Assembly: GCA_050184295.1 (NCBI GenBank)
Contig: JBFXAM010000005.1
Location: 1-64,000 of the forward strand
Length of the DNA stretch: 64,000 nucleotides
Reading direction: 5' to 3'
Origin: JBFXAM01 sp050184295
GTDB lineage: Bacteria > Planctomycetota > Phycisphaerae > UBA1845 > Fen-1342
Positions within the stretch are counted from its first letter, which is position 1; each line of letters begins with the position of its first letter. A program made the translations under genes and the position numbers. Under the pieces are notes generated by a model. It was not told where the DNA came from and made no database searches. It was given only the letters and a program-made list of their open reading frames with translations. This document shows, in pieces, positions 1 to 8,278 of the stretch.

Positions 1-1835
1 CGAAAGCCATCGACGCGCTGCGGCCCGGGGACACCTTCAACCTGATCACGTTTGCGGGCAGCACAAAGGTGCTCTGGGAGCACCCGCGCCCCGCGACGAA
101 CGAGAACCGCGCCGCCGCGCAGGAGTTTCTCGCCAGCCGCAAAGGCGGCGGCGGCACGGAGATGATGAAAGCGATCGACGCCGCGCTGAACACCGGCGTG
201 ATCAGCGTCGAGCAGGCGTTCCGCGAGCTGCGCGGGGAGACGACGCTGAGCGATGGTGTATCCACCGTGAAGGGCGGCATCCACCAGCCGGGAATCTACG
301 GCTCGACGATGTCGATCCGCGGCCGCATCTACTCGGCCAGCGGTGCGCCGCGCGAGGCGCAGCGCTCGGCGTCCGCCGACTATTCGACGCCCGTGCTGGT
401 GTCAGACGATGGTCGCACCGCACTCTCGCTGAAGCTGTCGAGCGAACTGACCGCGATTCCCGCGGACGGAACGACGGTCACCGTGACGGGGCAAGGCTAT
501 TTCACCGAGATCGGCCACCTGGTTTCGGTCCGCGAGGTTCGCCCGGCGCCGATCCGCGTCGTGTGCTTCATGACCGACGGCTACGTCGGCAACGACATGG
601 CGATCATCGACGCCGTCAAGCGCTTCGCCGCCACGACGCGCGTGTTCTCCTTCGGCATCGGCAACAGCGTGAACCGATTCCTGCTCGACGGCATGGCGAA
701 CGCCGGACGCGGCGAGGTCGAGTACGTGACGTTGGCAAGCGACGGCGACGCGGCGGCGGCGCGGTTCGCGCAGCGCGTGCAGTCTCCCGTATTGACCGAC
801 ATCGCGATCGACTGGGGCACGCTTTCGGTGAGCGACGTCTACCCGAAGCAGATTCCCGATCTGTTCGACGCGAAGCCGGTCGTCGTGCATGGGCGGCTGA
901 CCGGATCGGCGTTCGGGACGCTCACGCTGCGCGGCAACACGGGGCTGGGCGCGTTCAGCCGGGCGGTGATGGTATCGCCGACGACGGACTCGGGCCCGGC
1001 GCCCACTGAAGCGGCGCTGCGCGACGCGACGCTGGCCCGGACGAATGCCGTTGCCTCGCCGCTCGCAACGCTCTGGGCGCGGGCGAAGGTGACGGACCTG
1101 ATGAATCGAGACCTGGCGGCATTGCAGCAGGGGAACTTTCCCGAGGCGCTGAAGAAGGAAATCACGGAGCTGGGCGTGATGTATCGGCTGATGACGCAGT
1201 TCACGAGCTTCGTCGCGGTCGAGGAAATGACCGTGACCGTCGCGGGCGAGCCGACGACTGTGCAGGTGCCGGTCGAGATGCCGTCCGGCGTGAGCTATGA
1301 GGGCGTCTTCGGGTCGGATTCGGTGTTGGTCGGGCAGATGCTTCGCGGCGTACGCGCCGCAGGCGCCGCGGAAGTGCCGGCAGCGGCGGCGCCGACGGCC
1401 GGGTTCATCGGCGGCGCGGCGGCGCGCAAGGCGGGACGTGCGGACGGAGAGAAAGCGGCCGCTCCCGCGGTCCTCGGCGTCGTGCCGCGCGAGGCACGCG
1501 ACGACGACGGCGACGGCGCGATCGATGTGGGGCGTCAGAAGCAGTCGAAGCTCGCGCCGCCGCTGGACAAGCTCGCGGAACGCGTCGGCAAGGACGGGAA
1601 GGACGGGACGCTGACCGTCGAAGCCGTGCGCGTCGTCGAGTGGAAGGTCGACGTGATGATCCTGCTGCGCGACACGAGCGCCAAGACCCTGGCGGAGTTG
1701 AAGAAGCTGGGCTTTGTGCAGAGCGGCGCGACGACGGCGGCGACGATGGTGATCGGGACGCTCGACGTGCGCAAGCTGGAAGAGCTGAGCAAGCTGGAGT
1801 TTGTGATTGAAGTCCGACCGGTGCCCGTGAAGTAG
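1..1835 (+). CDS. VWA domain-containing protein, C-terminal part (5' end outside window)
   Basis: The reading frame is open from base 3, and the first residues (KAIDALRPGDTFNLITFAG) already lie inside a von Willebrand A domain, so the true start is upstream of the window. MIDAS-type metal-site elements are visible: GGGGTEM (the Thr ligand) and CFMTDGYVGND (the Asp ligand). Roughly 115 residues that are not part of a normal VWA fold separate them. A beta-rich linker follows, then an Ala-rich low-complexity stretch and a C-terminal domain ending in EFVIEVRPVPVK. The architecture resembles bacterial VIT/VWA (inter-alpha-trypsin inhibitor-like) proteins, which are usually membrane-anchored or exported. 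The N-terminal VIT domain and any signal peptide would be upstream. Ligand and role are unknown. A strong hairpin follows the stop. Confidence 0.85.
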   Translation, partial: KAIDALRPGDTFNLITFAGSTKVLWEHPRPATNENRAAAQEFLASRKGGGGTEMMKAIDAALNTGVISVEQAFRELRGETTLSDGVSTVKGGIHQPGIYGSTMSIRGRIYSASGAPREAQRSASADYSTPVLVSDDGRTALSLKLSSELTAIPADGTTVTVTGQGYFTEIGHLVSVREVRPAPIRVVCFMTDGYVGNDMAIIDAVKRFAATTRVFSFGIGNSVNRFLLDGMANAGRGEVEYVTLASDGDAAAARFAQRVQSPVLTDIAIDWGTLSVSDVYPKQIPDLFDAKPVVVHGRLTGSAFGTLTLRGNTGLGAFSRAVMVSPTTDSGPAPTEAALRDATLARTNAVASPLATLWARAKVTDLMNRDLAALQQGNFPEALKKEITELGVMYRLMTQFTSFVAVEEMTVTVAGEPTTVQVPVEMPSGVSYEGVFGSDSVLVGQMLRGVRAAGAAEVPAAAAPTAGFIGGAAARKAGRADGEKAAAPAVLGVVPREARDDDGDGAIDVGRQKQSKLAPPLDKLAERVGKDGKDGTLTVEAVRVVEWKVDVMILLRDTSAKTLAELKKLGFVQSGATTAATMVIGTLDVRKLEELSKLEFVIEVRPVPVK

Positions 1836-1866
1836 CCCGGCGGACGAGCCGGATTTGATCGCTGCG

Positions 1867-1903
1867 GGCGGCGCGAGCGACACGTTCGCGCCGCCTGCGT
1901 TCC
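1867..1903 (+). terminator. Hairpin terminator after the VWA gene
   Basis: A perfect 10-bp stem (GGCGGCGCGA / TCGCGCCGCC) with a 9-nt loop begins 31 bases after the VWA stop codon and is followed by a T-rich stretch (GTTCCTTT). It lies between convergent genes, so it could also limit read-through from the minus strand. Confidence 0.6.
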
Positions 1904-1952
1904 TTTCGAAACGCGCCGACGCGGCCGCGACGGACGCCGCGCCGTTGCCGAC

Positions 1953-2891
1953 TCAGGCGGGCAGCGCGCGGGCGAAGTCGCGCACGAGCGTGTTCTGGCG
2001 CGTGTTGTAGCCGAGACAGACGAGCGGATACGCGAGCCGCCCGCAGCGTTCGACCGCGCGAATGACGATGCGTTGCCAGGCGCTGCCGGCGGCGGCAATG
2101 CGGCGCTCGACGTTTTTCTGGATCATGATACGTACGTCTTCGCGGAGCTTCTCGGCGGTGCCGAAGCCGCCGCACAGGTGTGCGAGTCCGCCGCGGATGT
2201 GCTTGAGGAGTTCGGCGGGGCTTCGGCCGGCGCTGATCGTGTAGGTGGTTCCGACGCGATGGGTGTGCGAGTCGCTGCCCGCGACGAGGATCTTGTTGCG
2301 TCCGCGCGTGGCCTGCCAGGCGAACGCGTTGTGGGCGTAGCTGCGGGCGCCGTTGAGGCCCTCGAAGACGGGGAAGAGGTCGAGCAGCAGCTCGATCTGA
2401 TCGCGCGTCAACACACGGTGCTGCTCGTTCCAGGTCAGGTGATTGAGGACAAAGAGCTTGTCGGCGCGGCGGCAGTAATCGACGAAGTCGAACAGGTTTC
2501 GGCGGACGCGCTGCAGCTCGCGGTGCTCGGCCTCGTTGATGTCGTAGACGTTGACGTGCAGAATCGTGCCGTCGTCGGGCATCGTGACGGAGACTTCCTC
2601 GGCGACGATGAAGTCGCTCAGCGGGCCGCGCCGGTCGAGCAGCGCGAGGCAGCCGTCGATCGTGTCGTGATCCGTGATGGTGACGAAGTCCATCCGCCGA
2701 GCCTTCGCGAGGTCGTAGACCTCTTCGGGTTCGAGCAGCGGGTGGTAGAGAATGCCGGGCAGGTACTTGATGGTTTCGTCGGAGTAGGTCGAGTGGCAGT
2801 GAAGGTCGATGCGGGCCCATTGGGGGCAACAGCGCAAGTCGGGGTTCTCGTGGAGGATGTACTCCCCGGTTGCGGCGAGCAGATTGTTCAT
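1953..2891 (-). CDS. PHP-domain metal-dependent phosphoesterase
   Basis: The 312-residue protein has the metal-ligand motifs of the PHP superfamily (histidinol phosphatase / DNA polymerase III N-terminal type): DLHCHSTYSDE near residue 28, ITDHDTIDG near residue 70, a Glu in VAEEVS, NHLTW in the middle and GSDSHTHR towards the C-terminus. Such enzymes bind two or three metal ions and hydrolyse phosphoesters. The substrate cannot be read from sequence. The start ATG was chosen because AGAAGGA lies 8 bases upstream and the PHP domain begins soon after it; longer in-frame extensions run through low-complexity Arg-rich sequence. About 70 extra C-terminal residues, rich in Arg and Ala, follow the catalytic domain. 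No signal peptide is seen, so it is probably cytoplasmic. It is divergent from the secretin gene. Confidence 0.85.
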   Translation of the reverse strand: MNNLLAATGEYILHENPDLRCCPQWARIDLHCHSTYSDETIKYLPGILYHPLLEPEEVYDLAKARRMDFVTITDHDTIDGCLALLDRRGPLSDFIVAEEVSVTMPDDGTILHVNVYDINEAEHRELQRVRRNLFDFVDYCRRADKLFVLNHLTWNEQHRVLTRDQIELLLDLFPVFEGLNGARSYAHNAFAWQATRGRNKILVAGSDSHTHRVGTTYTISAGRSPAELLKHIRGGLAHLCGGFGTAEKLREDVRIMIQKNVERRIAAAGSAWQRIVIRAVERCGRLAYPLVCLGYNTRQNTLVRDFARALPA

Positions 2892-3254
2892 CGTGCCGGT
2901 CCTTCTGCCAGCGCCCACTGCCGGAAGCGTATTCGGCGATTGTAAACGGTTCTTCGGCAAGGCGTAAGTTTTGCACCAACGTCGTCGCCTGGCGCGGGGC
3001 ATCCCACGCGCGGTTGCGGATCGGAACCCCGTGCGCCAAGCACGGGACCGGGCGCCCTGACCGGCCCGCGCGCTCGGACCCGCCGCGGGGCGCGGCGGGT
3101 TCGGACGCGCAGCGGATGCAACCTGACATGAGCTGCACCCCGCCGTCAGAATCGTCAACCGCCTTGCCGATAACGACCGAGTCGAGCGCGTGTTTCCGCG
3201 TCCCGTAAGGCGCCTCCGACGAGGCGGCCTGCGGGAGCTAGAGAGTCCGTCGTG
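2892..3254. other. Divergent intergenic region (PHP gene / secretin gene)
   Basis: 363 bases with no supported gene. A -10-like TACAAT on the minus strand (positions 2939-2944) may serve the PHP gene. Two GC-rich hairpins are visible: CCCGTGC-gccaa-GCACGGG near 3035 and CCCGCCGC-ggggc-GCGGCGGG near 3080. Neither has a T-tract. Confidence 0.5.
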
Positions 3255-5102
3255 ATGCGTCCCGCGATCGCCATTCTGTTGCTGGCGCTGAGCCGCGCCG
3301 ACCCGCCGGCGGATGAACTCTCGGCCGGCGCGCCGCAGTCGCCGCAGGCATCGGCTGCGGTGGAGGCCGACCGCGTGGAGCTGCGCCCCAGCGGACTTTT
3401 GGACGTGCGGCTGCGCAACGTGGACGTGTTCCTGGCCTTGGAGCTGCTCAGCGAACAAACCGGGCGCAATATTGTCGTGAACAACGGCGTCGCGGGCACG
3501 GTGAGCGTCGTGCTGCGAAAGGTGCGCTTCGACGAGGCCCTGGCCGCGATTCTCGACACGAATAATCTGGTCGCGGCGGAGCGCAGCGGAGTGCTCTACG
3601 TCAGCGCCAAGCCTGCGCCGGCGACGACGGCGCAGGCGGCGGCGACGGAAATGCGCGTGTTCCGACTGAGCTACATCTCAGCCGCGGAAGCCGAGAGCTT
3701 CGTGAAGCCGCTCTTGACGGCGGACGGAAAGACGGCGCGGACGAAGGAGCCGGAGTCGGGCGTGGCGACGCAGTCGGACAAGGCCGGCGGCTATAACCCG
3801 GCGATGGGCGAAGTGCTGATCGTCGTTGATACCCCGGACAACCTGGCGCGGATCGCCGAGGCCGTCGCGGAGATCGACGGGCAGCCGCAGCAGGTGCTGG
3901 TCGAGGCGACGATTCTGCGTGCGACGCTGAACGAGAGTACGGCGCTGGGCATCGACTTCAATACGCTCGCGGGCGTCGACTTTCAGACACTTCAGGCGCA
4001 GAGCCCCGGCGTCGCGACGATCGGGCTCGGCACGGTTCCGCAGGCCCAGTTGAACAACACCAGCGTCGCCGCCCGCACCGAGCTCAACGCGGCGGTGCCA
4101 TCCGGCGGGTTCACGTTCGGCGTGGTGAAGGACCAGATTGCCGCTTTCATCCGGGCCCTCGAACAGCTCACGGACGTCACGATCCTCGCGAACCCCAAGG
4201 TGCTGACGCTGAACAAGCAGCGCGGCCAGATCATCGTGGGACGACGCGACGGCTACCTGACCACGACCGTGACGGAGACCGCGGCGGTGCAGACCGTCGA
4301 GTTTCTGGAGACCGGGACAAAGCTGATCTTCCGACCGTACGTGAGTCGCGACGGGTACGTGCGGATGGAGATTCACCCCGAGGACAGCAACGGCGGGCTC
4401 ACCGCGGCGAATCTCCCGTTTCAGGAGACGACCGAGGCGACGACGAACGTGATTGTGAAGGATGGCCACACGATCGTGATCGGGGGGTTGTTCCGCGAGC
4501 GGACAACGACCGGAAAGTCGCAAGTGCCGGGGCTGGGCAGCATTCCCGGCTTCGGGCTGCTGTTTGGCGTGCAGCAGAATGCGACCGTTCGCGAGGAAGT
4601 GATCATCCTGCTGACGGTGCACGTCCTGACGGGCGGCGCCAGCGAGGACCAGGCTACGGAGCGCATGCTGGAGAACACCGAGCGCGTGCGAGTGGGCGCG
4701 CGGCGCGGGCTGATGGGGATCGGAAGAGAGCAACTGGCCGAAGCGCGCTACCTGGCGGCGGTGGAGGCGGTCGATCGCGGGAAACTCGACGAAGCACTTA
4801 CACAGGTTCGTTTGTGCCTGTTCTTGAACGCGCGACACGCCGACGCGCTGCGGCTCGAGGAGCGCCTGCAAGGCGAGCGGGCGTGGCGCTCGGACACGTC
4901 GCTGATTCGCTCCTTCGTGCGCGATCGGATTCGCGAGCAAGCGGGGCTGCCGCCGACGCCGCCTTTCGAGCGCCCGGACGTGAAGCCGCTGCTGCCGGCG
5001 CGGCCGGCGGGGGAGTCGGCCCCAGCGCCGCGCGCGGGCCCCGCGCCCGCAACCGAGCCGCGGGGCGCCGTCGGCGGCGGGATGAGCGACGGCGACGACT
5101 GA
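3255..5102 (+). CDS. Secretin (GspD/PilQ family) with TPR-like C-terminal tail
   Basis: A 615-residue outer-membrane secretin. Order of parts: a short hydrophobic signal (PAIAILLLALS), an STN/N0-type domain around residues 45-117 (LLDVRLRNVDVFLALELLSE), an N1-type domain to about 215 (IVVDTPDNLARIAEAVAEID), then the secretin core with the signature VPGLGSIPGFGLLFG around residues 424-438 and the closing strand EEVIILLTVHVL. After the core, residues about 495-560 form a TPR-like helical pair (AVEAVDRGKLDEALTQVRLC), followed by a Pro/Ala-rich tail; a tail of this kind is unusual. Secretins form the gated pore for type II secretion or type IV pili. The pilB and pilT genes 50 kb away are possible partners, but no other pilus gene is adjacent. 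A GTG immediately precedes the chosen ATG and is an alternative start. Confidence 0.88.
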   Translation: MRPAIAILLLALSRADPPADELSAGAPQSPQASAAVEADRVELRPSGLLDVRLRNVDVFLALELLSEQTGRNIVVNNGVAGTVSVVLRKVRFDEALAAILDTNNLVAAERSGVLYVSAKPAPATTAQAAATEMRVFRLSYISAAEAESFVKPLLTADGKTARTKEPESGVATQSDKAGGYNPAMGEVLIVVDTPDNLARIAEAVAEIDGQPQQVLVEATILRATLNESTALGIDFNTLAGVDFQTLQAQSPGVATIGLGTVPQAQLNNTSVAARTELNAAVPSGGFTFGVVKDQIAAFIRALEQLTDVTILANPKVLTLNKQRGQIIVGRRDGYLTTTVTETAAVQTVEFLETGTKLIFRPYVSRDGYVRMEIHPEDSNGGLTAANLPFQETTEATTNVIVKDGHTIVIGGLFRERTTTGKSQVPGLGSIPGFGLLFGVQQNATVREEVIILLTVHVLTGGASEDQATERMLENTERVRVGARRGLMGIGREQLAEARYLAAVEAVDRGKLDEALTQVRLCLFLNARHADALRLEERLQGERAWRSDTSLIRSFVRDRIREQAGLPPTPPFERPDVKPLLPARPAGESAPAPRAGPAPATEPRGAVGGGMSDGDD

Positions 5103-5191
5103 CGGAACCCCGGGGAACCAGGCGACCCGCGCCTCGCCCCACCACGGCCGATCGCCGCGCAGACGCGGTGCGGTCGCAAGGAGGCGGCTGC

Positions 5192-6379
5192 ATGCCTGTT
5201 CGAACCATCGATGCACGGACGCTCCTGGGCGTCGTCGCGGCCGCCGCGTTCTGCGGGTGCCGGGGAGCCCCGCCGGCGGCAGAACCGACGGCCTGGGACC
5301 GACAGCGTGCGGCCCTGAAGTCCGACCTGGCACGGGCACAGCTCGACGAAGGCCGGCCGGACCGGGCGACAGCGCTCGCGGCGGACGCGCTGGCGCTGTC
5401 GCCGGACAATCCAAAACACTCGGTCCTGCTGGCGCGGGCATTCATCGCGAAGGGCGAGTTCCGCCGCGCCCGCGAAGTACTCGAAGCGGGTCGCGAGCGG
5501 CACCCGAACGCCGCCGAGCTCTCGTATCTGCTCGGCGTGGTGCACGAGCAGGAGCGCAACTGGGAAGCGGCGGTCGCGGCGCACCGAGCGGCCGTCGAAG
5601 CGGCCCCGGACGAACTCGACTTTGTGATCGCACTCGCGCACGCACACGCCAACCGCGGCGCGCTCGAAACGGCGATTCGCACTCTGGACGCCGCGCGGAC
5701 GCGCTTTTCGGCGTCGCCGGCGTTCTTTGTGAATCTCGCCGAGCTGCTGCGGCAGCGCCCGGATCTGCCGGGCGCGGTCGCCGCCTATCGCCAGGCGCTC
5801 CGGCTGGGCGAGCAGGACGTGGGGGTTCGTCTGGCGCTGGCGCAGTGTGCGCATCGACTCGGCGACTGTGCAACGGTGGTTGAGCTATTGGAGCCGGCGC
5901 TGCGCGACGCGCGCGAGCCCTCGGCGGCGGCCGCGCACGCGTACGCCGGTTGTCTGCTGAAGCTGGGGCGTGCCGCGCGGGCGCTCGACTGCCTGCTGGA
6001 CGCGACCCGCGCCCACCCGGACGACGGGGCGCTCTGGCTGCTGCTCGCGTCCGCCCAGGACGCGGCCGGCGACGGCGACGCGGCGCTCGACGCGGCCCGG
6101 CGGGCGACGCTCGTCGCGCCCGATGAAGTGGATGCGTTCGTCCTGGTCGCAGACCTGCAATTACGCGCGTCGCGTCCCGCCGACGCCCAGCGCACCATTC
6201 AACACGCCCTGCGAATGAACCCAAGCCACTTCGACGCGCTGCTGCTCCTGGGCCAGGCGTGCGCGGCGCGCGGCGACACGGATGGCGCCGCGCGGGCTTA
6301 TCGGCGCGCCCAGGAGATTGAGCCGGCGAATGAGCTGCCGGCGGCGCTGTTGGGCGGGCTCGGCGGCGGCGCCCCCTGA
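5192..6379 (+). CDS. TPR-repeat lipoprotein or exported protein
   Basis: The 395-residue product starts with a hydrophobic segment ending in cysteines (LLGVVAAAAFCGCRG). This fits an export signal and possibly a lipobox, although the residues before Cys are not canonical. The rest is a string of about eight to ten tetratricopeptide repeats (for example LLARAFIAKGEFRRAREVLE, LLKLGRAARALDCLLDA, LLLGQACAARGDTDGAARAY). The start is supported by AAGGAGG 9 bases before the ATG. It lies 89 bases downstream of the secretin and is probably co-transcribed. TPR lipoproteins often act as pilotins or assembly factors for secretins (the PilF/PilW type), so a role in assembling the upstream secretin is a reasonable inference but unproven. 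Confidence 0.8.
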   Translation: MPVRTIDARTLLGVVAAAAFCGCRGAPPAAEPTAWDRQRAALKSDLARAQLDEGRPDRATALAADALALSPDNPKHSVLLARAFIAKGEFRRAREVLEAGRERHPNAAELSYLLGVVHEQERNWEAAVAAHRAAVEAAPDELDFVIALAHAHANRGALETAIRTLDAARTRFSASPAFFVNLAELLRQRPDLPGAVAAYRQALRLGEQDVGVRLALAQCAHRLGDCATVVELLEPALRDAREPSAAAAHAYAGCLLKLGRAARALDCLLDATRAHPDDGALWLLLASAQDAAGDGDAALDAARRATLVAPDEVDAFVLVADLQLRASRPADAQRTIQHALRMNPSHFDALLLLGQACAARGDTDGAARAYRRAQEIEPANELPAALLGGLGGGAP

Positions 6380-6496
6380 CGTGGCCGGCGCCGGCCTACA
6401 TCCCCATTCTCGATTCCGCGGCGCACCTCGTCACAAACGTCCGCGCGGGCTGAACCCTGCGGCGCAACGCTCCGCTCCGCATTCCTGGATTACGAT

Positions 6497-6970
6497 CTAG
6501 CTGACGAGGAAGTCCTTCTCGGGCGTCTTCACCGTCAACACCGGGCAGGGCGCGTGCCGGACGATGCGTTCGGCGGTGCTGCCGATCAGCGCGTGGCGCA
6601 AACCGGTTCGGCCATGCGTGGCGACGACGATCAGGTCGATGAGCTTGGTCTCGGCATACTCGCAGATCGTGGACCAGGGGTTTCCGAACGCGACCTCGCG
6701 CGCGATGGCGCGGTCGCCGGCGAACTGCTCGGCGACCAGGCGGTCCATGCGCTTGCGGCCGGCGTCGAGCAGGTCCTGATCCGCAACCGCGAGCGGCACT
6801 TCCGTCGGCAGCACGACCCCCGCCTCCGGATTCAGCGGCGGCAGGATCACGTGCAGGACGTGCAGCTCGGCGTGGAAGACGTTGCGGAACGCCTCTGCGT
6901 AGCGCCCGCCGAGCAGTGACAGTTCGGAGAAATCGGTCGGCCAGAGGATGCGCTTGGGATCGACGATCAT
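6497..6970 (-). CDS. Universal stress protein (UspA family)
   Basis: A single-domain Usp of 157 residues, normal size for the family. The N-terminus ILWPTDFSELS is typical, and the ATP-binding motif near the C-terminus reads ATHGRTG..LIGSTAERI. This fits G-2x-G-9x-G(S/T) with the first Gly replaced by Ala, a common variant. The family dimerises, often binds ATP, and is induced by stress or growth arrest; the exact function is not predictable. AAGGAAGG sits 7 bases before the ATG. A textbook sigma-54-type promoter lies about 55 bases upstream of the start on the same strand, and a near-identical element precedes groEL1. The gene is divergent from dxr. Confidence 0.92.
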   Translation of the reverse strand: MIVDPKRILWPTDFSELSLLGGRYAEAFRNVFHAELHVLHVILPPLNPEAGVVLPTEVPLAVADQDLLDAGRKRMDRLVAEQFAGDRAIAREVAFGNPWSTICEYAETKLIDLIVVATHGRTGLRHALIGSTAERIVRHAPCPVLTVKTPEKDFLVS

Positions 6971-7024
6971 GGGACACCTTCCTTTGGGCGGCCCATCTCC
7001 GCGCGGGGCCGCTGGTAAGCTCCT

Positions 7025-7040
7025 AGCAAGCAGCGTGCCA
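7025..7040 (-). promoter_or_regulatory. Sigma-54 (RpoN)-type promoter of the universal stress gene
   Basis: On the minus strand the sequence reads TGGCACGCTGCTTGCT. It matches the sigma-54 consensus TGGCACG-N4-TTGCW at every defined position, with the GG and GC dinucleotides exactly 10 bases apart. The inferred transcription start is near 7013, giving a leader of about 43 bases that contains the ribosome-binding site. A sigma-70-like TAGAAT lies just upstream (7047-7052). Family knowledge: sigma-54 promoters need an AAA+ activator bound upstream; no binding site is recognisable here. Confidence 0.7.
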
Positions 7041-7132
7041 CAGCGAATTCTAGCGTGAGGAATGCGGCGGGCCGCCAGCCAGCGCGGGACGGGCGCCGGG
7101 CCGGTAACTGCGCCCGCCGCTATACTCCCAGG

Positions 7133-8278
7133 ATGAGAAAACGCGTTCTGGTGCTGGGTTCGACGGGCTCGATCGGGGTGGCGGCGCTGGCGGTGGCGGC
7201 GGCGCTGGAACCCGAGATCGAGGTCGTCGGGCTGGCCGCAGGCACGTCGTGGGAGCTGCTGGCGGGGCAGGCGCGCGAGCACGGGGTGGGCCAGGTCGCG
7301 GTCGCGGACGAGCGCTGTTTCGACCGGCTTCGTGAGGCGTGTCCGCCGGGCACGACGATTCGCGCGGGCGCCGCGGGGCTGGTGGAACTGGTCGACGCCT
7401 GCGCCGCGGAGTTCGTCTTGGCGGCGATCGTGGGGGCCGCGGGGCTGCCGGCGACTTTGCGCGCGGTCGAGCGCGGGATCGACGTCGGACTCGCGAACAA
7501 GGAGTCGCTCGTCATCGCGGGCGCGATCCTGATGCCGCTTGCGGCCCGCACCGGCAGCCGGCTGATCCCGGTGGACAGCGAGCACTCGGCGATCTTTCAG
7601 GCCCTGCAATGCGGGCGGCGCGAGGACGTGCGCCGCGTGTATCTGACCGCATCCGGCGGGCCCTTTCGAAACCACTCGCGTGAACAGATGGAGGGCGCGA
7701 CGCTGGAAGAGGCGCTGCGACACCCGACCTGGTCGATGGGCCCCAAGATCACGATCGACAGCGCCACGATGATGAACAAAGCGCTGGAGATCGTCGAAGC
7801 CCATCATCTCTTCGGTCTGGACGCCGAGCAGATCGAGGTGTTGGTGCATCCCGAGTCGATCGTGCACTCGATGGTCGAATACGCCGACGGTTCGATCCTC
7901 GCGCAGCTCGGCACACCTGACATGAAAACGCCGATCCAGTACGCTATGACGTTTCCCCGGCGGGTGGCGGGCGTCGCGGAGGCGCTGGACTGGCGCAAGG
8001 TGCGGACGCTCCATTTCGACGCGCCGGACGCCGCGCGGTTTCCCGCGTTGCGACTGGGTCACGAGGCGGCGCGGCGCGGCGGCAGCTTTGGGGCGGTGCT
8101 GAACGCGGCAAACGAGGCAGCGGTCGAGCGGTTCCGGTCGGGCGCGATCGGGTTCGGACGCATCGCCGCTCTGGTCGAAGCGGTCTTCGAACGACATGAC
8201 GGCGTCGGGGCGCCGACGCTGGCGGAGTTGCTGGCGGCGGATCGCTGGGCGCGGCAAGAGGTATGGGCATGCACGTGA
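7133..8278 (+). CDS. dxr: 1-deoxy-D-xylulose 5-phosphate reductoisomerase
   Basis: DXR (IspC) rearranges and reduces 1-deoxy-D-xylulose 5-phosphate to 2-C-methyl-D-erythritol 4-phosphate, the committed step of the MEP isoprenoid pathway, using NADPH and a divalent metal. At 381 residues it is close to the family norm. Visible motifs are the nucleotide-binding GSTGSIG at residues 9-15, LANKESLV, the metal/substrate segment PVDSEHSAIFQ, SGGPF, NKALEIVEAHHLFG and VHPESIVHSMVEY. There is no clear Shine-Dalgarno sequence; a -10-like TATACT ends 6 bases before the ATG, so a leaderless or very short-leader transcript is possible. The 3' end overlaps the rseP start, as expected for a translationally coupled pair, an arrangement common in many bacteria. 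Confidence 0.96.
   Translation: MRKRVLVLGSTGSIGVAALAVAAALEPEIEVVGLAAGTSWELLAGQAREHGVGQVAVADERCFDRLREACPPGTTIRAGAAGLVELVDACAAEFVLAAIVGAAGLPATLRAVERGIDVGLANKESLVIAGAILMPLAARTGSRLIPVDSEHSAIFQALQCGRREDVRRVYLTASGGPFRNHSREQMEGATLEEALRHPTWSMGPKITIDSATMMNKALEIVEAHHLFGLDAEQIEVLVHPESIVHSMVEYADGSILAQLGTPDMKTPIQYAMTFPRRVAGVAEALDWRKVRTLHFDAPDAARFPALRLGHEAARRGGSFGAVLNAANEAAVERFRSGAIGFGRIAALVEAVFERHDGVGAPTLAELLAADRWARQEVWACT

Noticed and set aside
402..1883. Long minus-strand open frames opposite the VWA gene
   Set aside because: Shadow of the coding strand; no recognisable motif.
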